Source of the DNA: Alkalilimnicola ehrlichii
GTDB taxonomy: Bacteria; Pseudomonadota; Gammaproteobacteria; Nitrococcales; AK92
Assembly (NCBI RefSeq): GCF_003399765.1
Contig: NZ_NFZV01000004.1
Location: forward strand, 124,001 to 188,000
Length of the DNA: 64,000 nt
Direction of reading: 5' to 3'
This document shows, piece after piece, positions 42,948 through 52,556 of the stretch. Each line of letters begins with the position of its first letter. Within the stretch, counting starts at the first letter, position 1. The translations under genes were made by a program, and so were the position numbers. The notes beneath the pieces are model-generated. The model was not told where the DNA came from and did not search any database. It saw only the letters and a program-made list of their open reading frames with translations.

Positions 42948-43700
42948 TTAGTCGCAGCTTCCTACCGAGCCGCGTCGGCACCGGCGGCGATCGGTCCATA
43001 TAGCATTGCTGAGTTCGGCGTCCGTAAAATCAGCGCCGCTGATGTCGGCAGAGCGGAGGTCGGCCCCCCGTAAATTTGCACCCGAGAAGTCGGCATTGGT
43101 TAAACGGGCATTCTGTAGATCCGCATCGCTCAAGTCGGCACCGGCGAAGTTCGCTCCCTCCATTTGGGCGCGCCGCGCGTCGATTCGTCGCAAGGTTGCT
43201 TTGCTAAAGTCGCTGTCGCGGAAATCGGCTTGGGTGAAGACGGCTTCGGCAAGCGTACTATTTCGCAATTTCGCATTCAGAGCGTTGCTAGCGTAAAAGC
43301 GCGCCTCGTCCAGCCGGCTGTTACTTAAGTTGGCGTTAGTCAAGGTGGCCCGGTCCAGCCGGATCCCTCTTGCGTCCGCTTCTTGTATAGAAACCTCGCT
43401 GAGGTTTGCCGCTACGAAACGGGTACCCTGAAGGTTGGTTTCGTCTAGCGTTGCGCCGTTGAGGCGAGCATTGCCAAAGTCTGCACGCTGGAGGTTGGCG
43501 CCGCGGAGGTTGGCGCCTTGAAAGCTCGTGCGGTTAAGTAAAGCGCGTTCTAAGTTCGCGTTTTGTAAGTCCGCTTCCTGCTTATCGCACCCTAACCAAT
43601 TAATGCCGGGTTGAGGCGCTGCGTTGCAGTTGGCCAGGGCCGGTGGTACGCTCAGCGCGAACAAAACCCCGAGCACGAGGGCGATAAAGCGCGTCCTCAC
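42948..43700 (-). CDS. Secreted pentapeptide-repeat protein
   Basis: About 250 residues. I chose a GTG start because it directly begins a signal peptide (RTRFIALVLGVLFALSVPPALA); an ATG 43 codons upstream would bury it. The mature protein starts NCNAAPQPGINWLGCDKQEADLQNANLERA and consists almost wholly of A(D/N)LxX pentapeptide repeats forming a right-handed beta-helix, ending with the common cap AIWTDRRRCRRGSVGSC. Cytosolic relatives can mimic DNA and bind gyrase, but the signal peptide argues for a periplasmic or surface role. It is convergent with the NRDE gene. Confidence 0.88.
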   Translation of the reverse strand: MRTRFIALVLGVLFALSVPPALANCNAAPQPGINWLGCDKQEADLQNANLERALLNRTSFQGANLRGANLQRADFGNARLNGATLDETNLQGTRFVAANLSEVSIQEADARGIRLDRATLTNANLSNSRLDEARFYASNALNAKLRNSTLAEAVFTQADFRDSDFSKATLRRIDARRAQMEGANFAGADLSDADLQNARLTNADFSGANLRGADLRSADISGADFTDAELSNAIWTDRRRCRRGSVGSCD

Positions 43701-43916
43701 GCCTGTGCTTCCAAGACACGATGAATCCTGTCGGCTAAAGAGCGTTGCAGAGCGTAGCGCGGTCGACCGATTAAGGGGCGTGTCCGCTATTTTGTTGAAA
43801 CTGTCGAGCTTTATGCGATGGTCTTTCACGATTCGTCTGCCGGTTGAGAAGCCGCCTATTGGTGCGGCTGAGAAAAGATTTAGTACCCATTTTAAAATAA
43901 AACAGCAGAGGTTTGA

Positions 43917-44576
<660 letters not shown>

Positions 44577-44596
44577 GTCTGATACCTATTTAATAG

Positions 44597-44662
44597 AACG
44601 GGGCCTCTAATACTCCGCCTCGCTTCGCGCACGAGGCGGAGTATTAGAGGCCCCGTTTTTCT
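44597..44662 (+). terminator. Very long intrinsic terminator after adk
   Basis: A perfect 26-bp stem starting AACGGGGCCTCTAATACTCC at 44597 pairs with its exact complement at 44632-44657 around a nine-base loop, then a T-run (TTTTTCTT). The A-rich left foot also lets it work from the other strand. This is much longer than a typical intrinsic terminator. Confidence 0.9.
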
Positions 44663-44810
44663 TATATGCTAGTTTTTAGGGTTAGTTGGTCTCGGTTTGT
44701 CGCGGCGAGTCGTCTGGGCGCGAAACCAAGCTCAACAGCCCTAGTGAAGATATGCTTGGCCCAGTCCCGGCGCGGTACTCCTCCTATGACTAGATAATGC
44801 GGGGTGTTTT

Positions 44811-46148
44811 ATGCAACGCCTATTTCTCGTCTTGATGCTCTTGCTGTGTGCTTCCGGCGTAGCGCAGTCGCAGCCTAACAAGGTTGTGGTGTTGGAGATA
44901 GACGGTGTGATCGGCCCCGCGCTACTGGATTATTTCGAACGAGGAATGGCCAAGGCCGAAGCCGAGGGGGCGGCCGCTGTCATTTTGCAGATGGACACGC
45001 CAGGAGGGCTCGATACCTCGATGCGGGGGTTTATCCGAGCGATACTGGAGTCGGACGTGCCGGTGGTGACTTATGTTGCGCCTAGCGGTTCCCGGGCAGC
45101 GAGTGCCGGTACTTATATTCTTTATGCCTCGCATGTAGCCGCCATGGCGCCGGGCACTAATCTAGGCGCTGCAACGCCGGTGCAAGTGGGCGGTATGCCC
45201 GGTGCGCCGGACGATGCCTTGGAAGAGGAGGATGGAGAGCCTGCCAGCGGTTCGGCGATGGAGCGCAAAATGGTCGAGGACGCGGTGGCATATCTGCAGT
45301 CTCTCGCTGAGTTGCGGGGCCGAAATGCGGAGTGGGCAGAGTTAGCCGTGCGAGAGGGGCGTAGCCTATCGGCAAGCAGCGCTCTTGAGAACAATGTGAT
45401 CGACTTTATGCCGGAGAGCCTTGAGGCTTTGCTGCAAGATATGGACGGCATCGAGGTCAAGGTCGCCACGGGAACGGTTACGCTCGCGACCGAGGGAGCC
45501 GAGGTCGAGCTCTTCGAGCACGATTGGCGCTCTACCTTCCTGTCCATTATTACCGATCCAAATGTTGCCTACGTGCTGATGCTCATCGGTATCTACGGGC
45601 TAATCTTCGAGTTGGCGAACCCTGGTTCGCTGATTCCGGGTATTATCGGCGCGATTTCGCTGGTATTAGCGTTGTTTGCTTTCCATGTCCTGCCTATTAA
45701 CTACGCCGGTTTGGCATTGATGTTGCTTGGAGTGGCGCTGATGTTGGCAGAGGCGTTCGTTCCGAGTTTCGGCGCGCTTGGTATTGGCGGTTTAATCTCC
45801 TTTGCGGTCGGTTCTGTCATTCTTTTCGATAGCGATGTGGAAGGTTTCGAGTTATCGATGGCCTTGGTGGCCGGGTTCTCGATCGTCAGTTTAATCGTCT
45901 TTCTCGGCATAGCTACCATGGTGATACGTGCTTTTGGTCGGCCTGTGGTTTCCGGCGGCGAAGGTATCCGAGGACTGGAAGGCACAGCCGCTGAGGATTT
46001 CGACGGCCGCGGTCGCGTGGTAATTCGAGGCGAAACCTGGAACGCGAGCAGCGACAGAGCAGTGCAAAAAGGGCAGCGCGTACGCGTATTAGAGCGGGAA
46101 GGTTTGCGCCTGAAAGTAACGCCGGTGGAAGGGGAGCGGCAAGAATGA
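44811..46148 (+). CDS. NfeD family membrane-bound serine protease
   Basis: A 445-residue NfeD1b-type protein. A signal peptide (residues 1-20) leads into a ClpP-like protease domain with MDTPGGLDTSMRGFIRAIL and PSGSRAASAGTYIL (Ser98 as the likely nucleophile). Four to five membrane segments (about residues 255-390) and a C-terminal OB-fold domain (GRVVIRGETWNASSDRAVQKGQRV) follow. Family members cleave stomatin-type proteins and sit beside a stomatin/slipin gene; none is present here, which is worth noting. GGGGTG precedes the ATG. Confidence 0.92.
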   Translation: MQRLFLVLMLLLCASGVAQSQPNKVVVLEIDGVIGPALLDYFERGMAKAEAEGAAAVILQMDTPGGLDTSMRGFIRAILESDVPVVTYVAPSGSRAASAGTYILYASHVAAMAPGTNLGAATPVQVGGMPGAPDDALEEEDGEPASGSAMERKMVEDAVAYLQSLAELRGRNAEWAELAVREGRSLSASSALENNVIDFMPESLEALLQDMDGIEVKVATGTVTLATEGAEVELFEHDWRSTFLSIITDPNVAYVLMLIGIYGLIFELANPGSLIPGIIGAISLVLALFAFHVLPINYAGLALMLLGVALMLAEAFVPSFGALGIGGLISFAVGSVILFDSDVEGFELSMALVAGFSIVSLIVFLGIATMVIRAFGRPVVSGGEGIRGLEGTAAEDFDGRGRVVIRGETWNASSDRAVQKGQRVRVLEREGLRLKVTPVEGERQE

Positions 46149-46345
46149 CCGTTTGCTTCGTCAAAAAAGCGATAAATTTGGCGTCGTCTGAGTTATTCTC
46201 GATAGCCTCTGGCAAGCGATAGAAAAAGCCTTGCAAGAGCGTGCTAGGCTCGTTGCTTCACGCAACCGCAATGAGATCGCTTTTTCTGCTAAAGTGCCTT
46301 TTTCATCGACTGGCGGTAAGACTGGAAAGGAGTGCAGGCTAACTT

Positions 46346-46929
46346 ATGGCGCTTTATGAAGAGGCCTTAAACCGTTTTAGGAATCTTTACGAATTGGCGT
46401 GTAACTCCGATCTTCGCGAGCCTACCGCCGTAACCCTGGCGACCTGCGGTAATAACGGTCAACCAAGTGCGCGCACGGTGTTGTTAAAAGAGGTCAACCA
46501 AGGCGGCTTCGTATTTTATACCAATCGATTAAGCCGAAAAGGCCAGCAGTTGGCGGAAAACCCAAAGGCTGCACTGTGCTTTTTTGGCAGCCGTTGTGGG
46601 AGCAGGTATTGGTCGAAGGGGCCGTGGACGATCTGGAGCCGGCGGAGGCCGATGCCTACTGGGTCACCCGGCCACGCCTGAGTCAGCTGGGAGCGTGGGC
46701 ATCTAAACAGTCGGAACCGTTACTGAGCCGGGACGAACTCGAGCAGCGGGTGGCGGGCTACGAAGAGAAGTTCAGCGGCGAATCGGTGCCGCGGCCGCCG
46801 CATTGGTCCGGTTACCGAATCGTACCGACCTTGTTTGAATTCTGGAGTGCACGCCCTGGGCGCTTACATGACCGGATACGGTATCAAATTATCGATGGCG
46901 AGTGGGTTAAACAGTTGGTTTACCCGTAA
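46346..46929 (+). CDS. pdxH: Pyridoxamine 5'-phosphate oxidase, frameshifted once as sequenced
   Basis: FMN enzyme that makes pyridoxal 5'-phosphate. Joined length is about 194 residues, a short-N-terminus version. The FMN-binding part [39 protein letters not shown] is in frame one; the C-terminal [29 protein letters not shown] is in another. The run of six T at 46580-46585 needs one more T to read [17 protein letters not shown], which is the family sequence. An essential cofactor enzyme with one missing base in a homopolymer is most simply a sequencing error. Confidence 0.9.
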
Positions 46930-47115
46930 TAAAAGGTGACTCTTACGCCATTATCGGAAGTTGCCCCGCGGCACAGTTCCGCGAGGCAGCTTGCGTTTCA
47001 TTCTATTTCGGCCCAGGTTAATGCGGGCCGCCAACGGTATCTAAGTCCGGCACTAAGTGCGCTTTGTCTTCCGAGACGGTGAGTTTGCCGGGTCGAGCAA
47101 GATGCAACTCCACGC

Positions 47116-48075
47116 CTAGGCGCTCCGCTTGGCCCCCCAATAATCTCGAATCATGGCGATACCTGACGGTTGAAGAGGATATTCATTGCCAAGATGTAAA
47201 ACGGTGCCATCGGCGGCTTGTACCAGAGCGGTATAAGCCACCGGCCCCAGCTCGTTTAAAGCGTGTTCGGTCAATAATATGATGCTGGCGTCTTCTAAAT
47301 TGTCCGGGTCGTGGTCGGGTTCGCGTAACAAGCCCGGATTGCTGAGTGCCTGCCTTTTCGCCTTATCCAAGCCTTTATTCTCGCATAACCCCGCAAGCGA
47401 CGGCGTGCCCGCCACCGGGTGCACCTCGATACCATGTGCGCCAAGACCGGCAAAGTATGTTCTTTGCTGTTTCGTCCATTCGCTATAGCCGGCGGTGGGG
47501 TCGCTTAGGTTGGGATGTAGGGCCTGCCATTCGTCGAATGTGTAATAGGGGGAGTAAGCCTGATTGCCTTCCAGAAAGAAAATATTCCCAGTATCCAGTT
47601 CAACGCGCGTTCGCTCATTTGGTCGGTAAAGAGCCGATTCGAGGAGCTGCCAAAGTTTCCCCAGTTCGGCGTTCTCCAGTTGTATTTTCAGCAGTGCACA
47701 AAGGTCGTTGACCGTTACATAGGAGAGGTTGACCGGCTGTAGGCCCCAGTCCTGACGCAGACAGTTCTCCGTTTCCAACTGTGCTTGGCCTTTCTCTAGC
47801 AGCACTGACTCCAACTGCTCCTGCAGTTTGTCGATGGCCGATGCCTGGCCGACAAACAACAGCGGGATGGCAAGCAATGGACCGGAGCCGGGCCGGCGTA
47901 GGGGGGCGAGAGCTTGCACCGGAAACTGTTCCGTCTCGCTGCCGATGGCGACGATCTGTGGCACAAAGCCTGTTTGCGGCAGACTGCCGCGATACAGTTC
48001 GAGTAAGGTTTCGATAAAGGGGAGCCCAGGCTGCAACAGTTCGGTTAAATCGTACAAGGCGCCCGGCATAATCAT
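47116..48075 (-). CDS. Unrecognised 319-residue protein, second gene of a two-gene unit
   Basis: A soluble protein of 319 residues that I cannot assign. The sequence begins MIMPGALYDLTELLQPGLPF, has SGPLLAIPLLFVGQASAIDKLQEQL in the N-terminal third, NIFFLEGNQAYSPYYTFDEWQALHPN in the middle and GPVAYTALVQAADGTVLHLGNEYPLQPSGI near the end. The last portion and absence of a signal suggest a cytosolic protein with an alpha/beta core. It overlaps the upstream 62-residue gene by four bases (ATGA), which indicates translational coupling. Nothing here points to phage origin. Confidence 0.7.
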   Translation of the reverse strand: MIMPGALYDLTELLQPGLPFIETLLELYRGSLPQTGFVPQIVAIGSETEQFPVQALAPLRRPGSGPLLAIPLLFVGQASAIDKLQEQLESVLLEKGQAQLETENCLRQDWGLQPVNLSYVTVNDLCALLKIQLENAELGKLWQLLESALYRPNERTRVELDTGNIFFLEGNQAYSPYYTFDEWQALHPNLSDPTAGYSEWTKQQRTYFAGLGAHGIEVHPVAGTPSLAGLCENKGLDKAKRQALSNPGLLREPDHDPDNLEDASIILLTEHALNELGPVAYTALVQAADGTVLHLGNEYPLQPSGIAMIRDYWGAKRSA

Positions 48076-48260
48076 GCCGTGTTGGCGGAGTTCCGAGCCC
48101 AGGATTTTTCCAGGTCTGCGGCAATAGCATGTGCCATCTTTTCCGCTTTATTCGGCGAGAGAGGCGCGGGTGGGCGAGCGCCTGCAGCAACCGCGCGCAT
48201 ATCCAATTCAACCGTAAGTACGGCGGGGGTGGCGGAAAGATTGGGCTGTAGCGAGTCCAT
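48072..48260 (-). CDS. Small protein, first gene of a two-gene unit
   Basis: A 62-residue protein with AGGAG six bases before its ATG. It reads MDSLQPNLSATPAVLTVELD at the start, has a proline-rich hinge (GARPPAPLSPNKAEKMA) and ends in a helix (AIAADLEKSWARN). There is no signal peptide. It overlaps the 319-residue gene by four bases. Because the ribosome-binding site and overlap are both good, I think the gene is real, but neither protein resembles a family I know. It may be an accessory subunit of the larger protein. Confidence 0.65.
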   Translation of the reverse strand: MDSLQPNLSATPAVLTVELDMRAVAAGARPPAPLSPNKAEKMAHAIAADLEKSWARNSANTA

Positions 48261-48898
48261 GAATCGCTCCTTGCTGAGAGAGTACGAACGGTGCTTTACC
48301 TTGGGTAGCTTTTGGCTTTCGACAATCGGCTGTGAATCGGCTTTGGGCCGATTGCCGCCGCCGTTAGCCGAGGTCGGACACTATACCGGGTCTGCCCGTC
48401 GGCGCAGAACTATTCGCCACAAAAACGCCCGAGATCGGCCCTACGCGGTGTGCGAATAGGCGGTCGGCAATGGCGCTAACGCCCTAGGTTCACCCAAAGG
48501 TCGGTTTCGTATTTTCTCTCCAAGCGTGCCTTCTTCTTTCTGCCAGTTATGCAGGTCTTAACCGAAGATGCTCTTTTGACCTCAGCTGAGTAAGGAAATT
48601 AATGACTGCTTCAACCGGTTTCTTTCCCGTAAAGCAGAAGGCTTAGGTCGGGAAAGCAATAATTGTTTGCCTTGCAATAAGGCCATAATAGAAAATAGAA
48701 TTCTCCAGCGGGAGCGATCCCGATAGGGATGAGGAGTTCTCTTTGCATGAAGCCACGCTATCAGGATGATCGGCGAAATGGAACTCTCCGGCTACTCCGA
48801 GGTCTTGAGAAATGAACTTTTTGCCATTAGAAGATGTCTCGGTAGTAGGGCGTTTTTTTTATGCTGAGCCTAGCCGTAACAAATGATAAGGAGCGCTG
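48261..48898 (+). promoter_or_regulatory. Long region upstream of the H-NS-like gene with possible promoter and leader
   Basis: This 638-base region has no substantial gene. A possible promoter is TTGTTT (48664-48669) with CATAAT about 15 bases on, giving a leader of roughly 200 bases. The leader contains the small hairpin ATCCC-GATA-GGGAT at 48717-48730 and a 22-codon frame (48747-48815) with GAGGAG ten bases upstream. H-NS genes are often self-regulated, so a structured leader is credible, but the promoter match is weak. Confidence 0.3.
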
Positions 48899-49216
48899 AT
48901 GAACCTTGCTAACTACAACTCTCAGGAGTTGCGCGAGCTTCGGAAGGAGATCGACCGCGAATTGAAGAAGCGCCGTAAGCAGGAAGTTAAAGAGGCGCAA
49001 AAAGAGCTGAAGCACGTCGCTGAGCGTTACGGGTTCAGCCTGAATGAGTTGTTGTCTGCTTCGCCGGGCGTAAAGCCGGGGGCGATTAAAGGGGCTGTTC
49101 GTTATCGGCACCCGGAAGATGCGGATAAAACATGGTCTGGTCGCGGGCGGAAGCCGTCTTGGGTAAAAGAGTGGGAAGCCTCTGGACGCTCCTTGGAAGA
49201 TCTGCGCGTCGATTAA
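48899..49216 (+). CDS. H-NS family nucleoid-associated protein
   Basis: A 105-residue DNA-binding silencer of AT-rich DNA. The N-terminal half is the charged oligomerisation helix (LRELRKEIDRELKKRRKQEV and KELKHVAERYGFSLNELL), and the C-terminal domain carries the AT-hook-like RYRHPEDADKTWSGRGRKPSWVKEW followed by GRSLEDLRV. ATAAGGAG lies before the ATG. The gene is monocistronic with a bidirectional terminator at its end and a long upstream region. It is of the short family type found in many environmental gammaproteobacteria. Confidence 0.94.
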   Translation: MNLANYNSQELRELRKEIDRELKKRRKQEVKEAQKELKHVAERYGFSLNELLSASPGVKPGAIKGAVRYRHPEDADKTWSGRGRKPSWVKEWEASGRSLEDLRVD

Positions 49217-49234
49217 TTTGAGTGATTCTCGTTG

Positions 49235-49267
49235 CAATAAAAACGCGCTTAGCGCGGTTTTTTATTG
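49235..49267. terminator. Bidirectional intrinsic terminator between hns and yadH
   Basis: CAATAAAAACGCGCT and AGCGCGGTTTTTTATTG form a stem with CGCGC/GCGCG at the top and A/T-runs at the base, so it works on both strands. Its right edge overlaps the end of the convergent permease gene. Confidence 0.8.
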
Positions 49268-50043
49268 CCGAAGGCCGGTCCCTTTGCTCAATAGATGTAG
49301 GCACACCCAGCCTAGCATTGCAATAAACAGTAGTAGGATGATGTAGGCGGTAGCAATGTTGATATCCGAAGCTCCCAAAATGCCATAGCGAAACGCATTA
49401 ACCGTATACAGAATGGGGTTAAGTTGCGAAACGTGTTGCCAGACGGGCGGGAGTAAGGCGATGGAGTAAAATACGCCGCCGAGATAGGTCAGTGGGGTTA
49501 AGACAAATGTTGGCACAATCGCTATGTCGTCGAACTTCCGGCCATAGATTGCGTTGATGAAGCCGCCCATAGCGCAGAGGGTGGCGGTTAAGAAAACTAC
49601 GGACACGGTGATGGCAATGTTGTGGATGGGGAGGCGGGTGAAGGCAACGGAGATCAGCGTGACGACAAGGCCGACCAGTAGCCCGCGACCAATGCCTCCG
49701 ATCAGGTAGCCCAGCAGAATGATGTAATTCGGCGTCGGAGAAACCAGCATTTCTTCAATGTGACGCTGAAATTTTGCGCTAAAAATGACGAAGCGACGTT
49801 GGTGTAGGAATTGGTTATCACGGACATCATGATGATGCCGGGAACGATGAAGTCGATATAAGCGTATCCGTCCATCGTTCCGATGCGGGGACCGATTAGG
49901 TTGCCGAATATGATGAAGTAAAGGGTCATGGTGACCGCTGGAGGCAATAGGGTCTGTGGCCAGATGCGCAGGTAGCGGTGGGTTTCCTTGTAAGCGATCG
50001 TGCCGAGTGCGATCAAATGTTGTTGCGCGCGCGAAGGGATCAT
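49262..50043 (-). CDS. yadH: ABC-2 type transporter permease YadH, frameshifted once as sequenced
   Basis: Membrane subunit of an exporter, about 260 residues when two frames are joined, close to E. coli YadH. The N-terminal part includes RIWPQTLLPPAVTMTLYFIIFG and DFIVPGIIMMSVITNSYTNVASS; the second part continues FSAKFQRHIEEMLVSPTPN and LTPLTYLGGVFYSIALLPP to SKGTGLRQ. The break is at the A5 run 49781-49785 (T5 on the coding strand), where one more base gives VASSFFSAKFQRHIEEML. Six membrane segments are expected. It overlaps yadG by four bases. Confidence 0.9.
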
Positions 50044-50996
50044 TTGAGGCTCGCTTGGTTGTGCCCGGGAGCAGGCGTTTCCTGGTTGGCCTTATGAAGC
50101 ATGTGCAAGAAGAGTTCCTCAAGACGGTTCGCTTTATTCTTCATGCTAATAACTTCGATACCCTGATCGGCCAGTTCGGCAAATAAAGCGGTAAGATTCT
50201 GCTGGGCGGTAATCTCCGCCTCAAGCGTGCCGGCGTCTAATCGCTGCACCTTATACCCTTTTGGTATGCGCAAATGTTCTAACTCGCCGTTAACGTCTAA
50301 AATGAAGCTTTGCGTGTTGAGCTTTTTGAGCAGGGTTTTGACGTCGGTGTGCTCGATAATGCGACCTTGGTCGATGATGGCAATGTTTTTGCAGAGCGTT
50401 TCTGCTTCTTCAAGATAGTGGGTTGTCAGAATGATCGTCGTGCCTTGCTCGTTGATCGTTCGCAAGAACTGCCACAGAGAGCGTCGTAGCTCTATATCGA
50501 CGCCGGCCGTGGGTTCGTCGAGAATGAGCAGTTTGGGGTCGTGGATTAACGCGCGGGCGATCATCAGCCGTCGTTTCATGCCGCCAGATAGCGTACGCGA
50601 GATAGCGTGGCGCTTGTTCCACAGATCTAAGGCTTTAAGGTGTCGCTCCGCCCTTTGTCTGGCTTCCTTGCGCGGGATGCCGTAATAGCCTGCTTGATTG
50701 AGGACGATTTGTTCGACCGTCTCGAAATTATTGAAATTGAATTCCTGCGGTACCAAACCAAGCAGCGATTTCGCTTGCCAAGGCTCTTGATCGATGTCGT
50801 AGCCAAACACCTGGGCAGTGCCGCTGGTTTTGGTTACCAACGAGCTGATAATGCCGATCGCGGTTGATTTGCCGGCGCCGTTCGGGCCGAGAAGGCCGAA
50901 AAACTCTCCTTCTTCCACCTCAAGATCGATGCCGTTCAGGGCTTGTACCTTGTCGCCGTAGTGCTTGGTGAGTCGTTTGAGTGAGAGTGCCTTCAT
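50040..50996 (-). CDS. yadG: ABC transporter ATP-binding protein YadG
   Basis: ATPase subunit of the YadGH exporter, 318 residues. Walker A is GLLGPNGAGKS near 35-45, the Q-loop QEFNFNNFETVEQIV, the signature LSGGMKRRLMIARAL, and Walker B LLILDEPTAGVD with the H-loop TTHYLEEAE. A C-terminal extension of about 90 residues ends RLEELFLHML, as in YadG. The ATG was chosen to fit the family; the upstream 105 codons of the open frame have no conserved features and the ribosome-binding site is weak. The substrate of YadGH is unknown. Confidence 0.93.
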   Translation of the reverse strand: MKALSLKRLTKHYGDKVQALNGIDLEVEEGEFFGLLGPNGAGKSTAIGIISSLVTKTSGTAQVFGYDIDQEPWQAKSLLGLVPQEFNFNNFETVEQIVLNQAGYYGIPRKEARQRAERHLKALDLWNKRHAISRTLSGGMKRRLMIARALIHDPKLLILDEPTAGVDIELRRSLWQFLRTINEQGTTIILTTHYLEEAETLCKNIAIIDQGRIIEHTDVKTLLKKLNTQSFILDVNGELEHLRIPKGYKVQRLDAGTLEAEITAQQNLTALFAELADQGIEVISMKNKANRLEELFLHMLHKANQETPAPGHNQASLK

Positions 50997-51301
50997 GGTG
51001 TGCCGGTTGTTGTCTCCTGGCAGATGCGAGTACTTGATCGCGCCTAAACGCACGGGGCCGGCAAGCTTATGCACATCTACGGCAAGGCGGGGTCCACGCC
51101 TCAAGGTGCGCAACGCCGTCGTGGGCGCGTTGGCGGATAATGCGGATGAGTAGGGCTTGCGGGCCATACCGACGAGGGTGCTCATTGTAGTCGAGCCTGA
51201 CCGATGGTGCCACCGATGCAAGGCGAATCCGGCATAAGGATGGACAGCAATACCGGGAACAATTAAAATTACGCCAGCAAATGATTTCACTTTAAGAACA
51301 C

Positions 51302-51366
51302 CTGCGCGCAAAACGGGAGGGTATCGATTGATCCCTCCCGTTTTTGCGCGCGCAGTAGCAGGAGGG
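51302..51366 (+). promoter_or_regulatory. Hairpin leader of carA, possible attenuator
   Basis: CGGGAGGG (51314-51321) pairs with CCCTCCCG (51333-51340) and is followed directly by TTTTT, as in an intrinsic terminator; the stem also extends through CTGCGCGCAAAA and TTTTTGCGCGCGCAG. The same CCCTCCC could instead pair with the carA ribosome-binding site GGAGGG (51361-51366). The two pairings exclude each other, so this leader could control carA by attenuation or site masking. It ends a 374-base divergent interval (50997-51370) in which I see no other element. Confidence 0.55.
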
Positions 51367-51370
51367 TCTC

Positions 51371-52513
51371 TTGAAAACGCCCGCTATTCTTGCGCTTGAG
51401 GATGGCACTCTGTTTCGTGGAGAGTCCATCGGCGTGGAAGGCATGACGACCGGTGAGGTTTGTTTTAATACAGCGATGACCGGTTATCAGGAAATCTGCA
51501 CCGATCCTTCCTACAGTGGTCAGCTGGTAACGCTGACGTATCCCCATATCGGCAATGTTGGCGTTAACCCCGTCGATGCCGAGTCGAAAAGAGTTATGCT
51601 CAGTGGCCTTGTGGTGCGCGACGTGCCGCCGCGTATGAGCAGCTGGCGTGCTGCGCAATCGCTACCCGATTATTTACGGGAAAATGCGGTTGTGGCGATT
51701 GCCGGCATCGATACGCGTAAGCTGACGCGGTTGCTGCGTGAGAAAGGTGCGCAGAACGGCTGCATCATGGCCGGGGGCATCGACGAGCAAAAGGCGTTGG
51801 CTGCGGCTCGCGAATTTCCGGGCTTGAAGGGAATGGATCTGGCGCAAACGGTTACCTGTGCCGACACGTACGTGTGGCGGACTCCCAGTTGGAAGCTCGA
51901 CCATGGTTTTGAGCCGGCGCCGGATAAAGCCTATCAAGGCTCTCCCTACCACGTGGTGGTATATGACTATGGCGTTAAGCGAGATATCCTGCGCCGCTTG
52001 TGCGACCACAACTGCCAAGTGACCGTAGTGCCGGCGAAATTGCCGGCGGCGGATGTATTAGCGCTTAAACCTGACGGCGTGCTGGTCTCGAACGGGCCGG
52101 GCGATCCTGAGCCCTGCGACTATGCGATCGCGGCGATTCAAGAGTTGGTGGAGCAGGGGGTGCCGCTGTTCGGTATTTGCCTAGGACACCAATTGTTAGG
52201 GTTGGCCAGCGGGGCGAAGAGCACCAAGATGAAATTTGGCCATCACGGGGCTAATCACCCGGTATTGGATCTTGATACCCGCAAGGTGATTATTTCCAGC
52301 CAAAACCACGGCTTCGCCATCGACGAGGAATCGCTCCCGAAAAATGTTCGGGCGACGCATCGTTCCTTGTTCGACGGTTCGCTGCAAGGTATTGAACGGA
52401 CGGATAAGCCGGCCTTCAGTTTTCAGGGGCATCCCGAGGCAAGTCCCGGGCCCAACGACGTGGCGCCGTTGTTCACGCGCTTTATCGAGATGATGGCAAA
52501 GCACCGTCAGTAA
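51371..52513 (+). CDS. carA: Carbamoyl-phosphate synthase small subunit
   Basis: Glutaminase subunit that supplies ammonia for carbamoyl phosphate, used for arginine and pyrimidines. The 380-residue protein starts at TTG with GGAGGG four bases upstream and opens [20 protein letters not shown]. The class I amidotransferase domain has the nucleophile Cys270 in [11 protein letters not shown], with [13 protein letters not shown] giving the histidine and glutamate. carB follows, so the two subunits are made together; a hairpin leader precedes the gene. Confidence 0.97.
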   Translation: MKTPAILALEDGTLFRGESIGVEGMTTGEVCFNTAMTGYQEICTDPSYSGQLVTLTYPHIGNVGVNPVDAESKRVMLSGLVVRDVPPRMSSWRAAQSLPDYLRENAVVAIAGIDTRKLTRLLREKGAQNGCIMAGGIDEQKALAAAREFPGLKGMDLAQTVTCADTYVWRTPSWKLDHGFEPAPDKAYQGSPYHVVVYDYGVKRDILRRLCDHNCQVTVVPAKLPAADVLALKPDGVLVSNGPGDPEPCDYAIAAIQELVEQGVPLFGICLGHQLLGLASGAKSTKMKFGHHGANHPVLDLDTRKVIISSQNHGFAIDEESLPKNVRATHRSLFDGSLQGIERTDKPAFSFQGHPEASPGPNDVAPLFTRFIEMMAKHRQ

Positions 52514-52556
52514 GGTAGACGCACCTCATTCACGCTTCCGGTTGACGATAGAGACG

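Noticed and set aside
48747-48815. 22-codon frame as an independent gene
   Set aside because: Its ribosome-binding site is ten bases away and it is too short to judge; it is recorded only as part of the H-NS leader.
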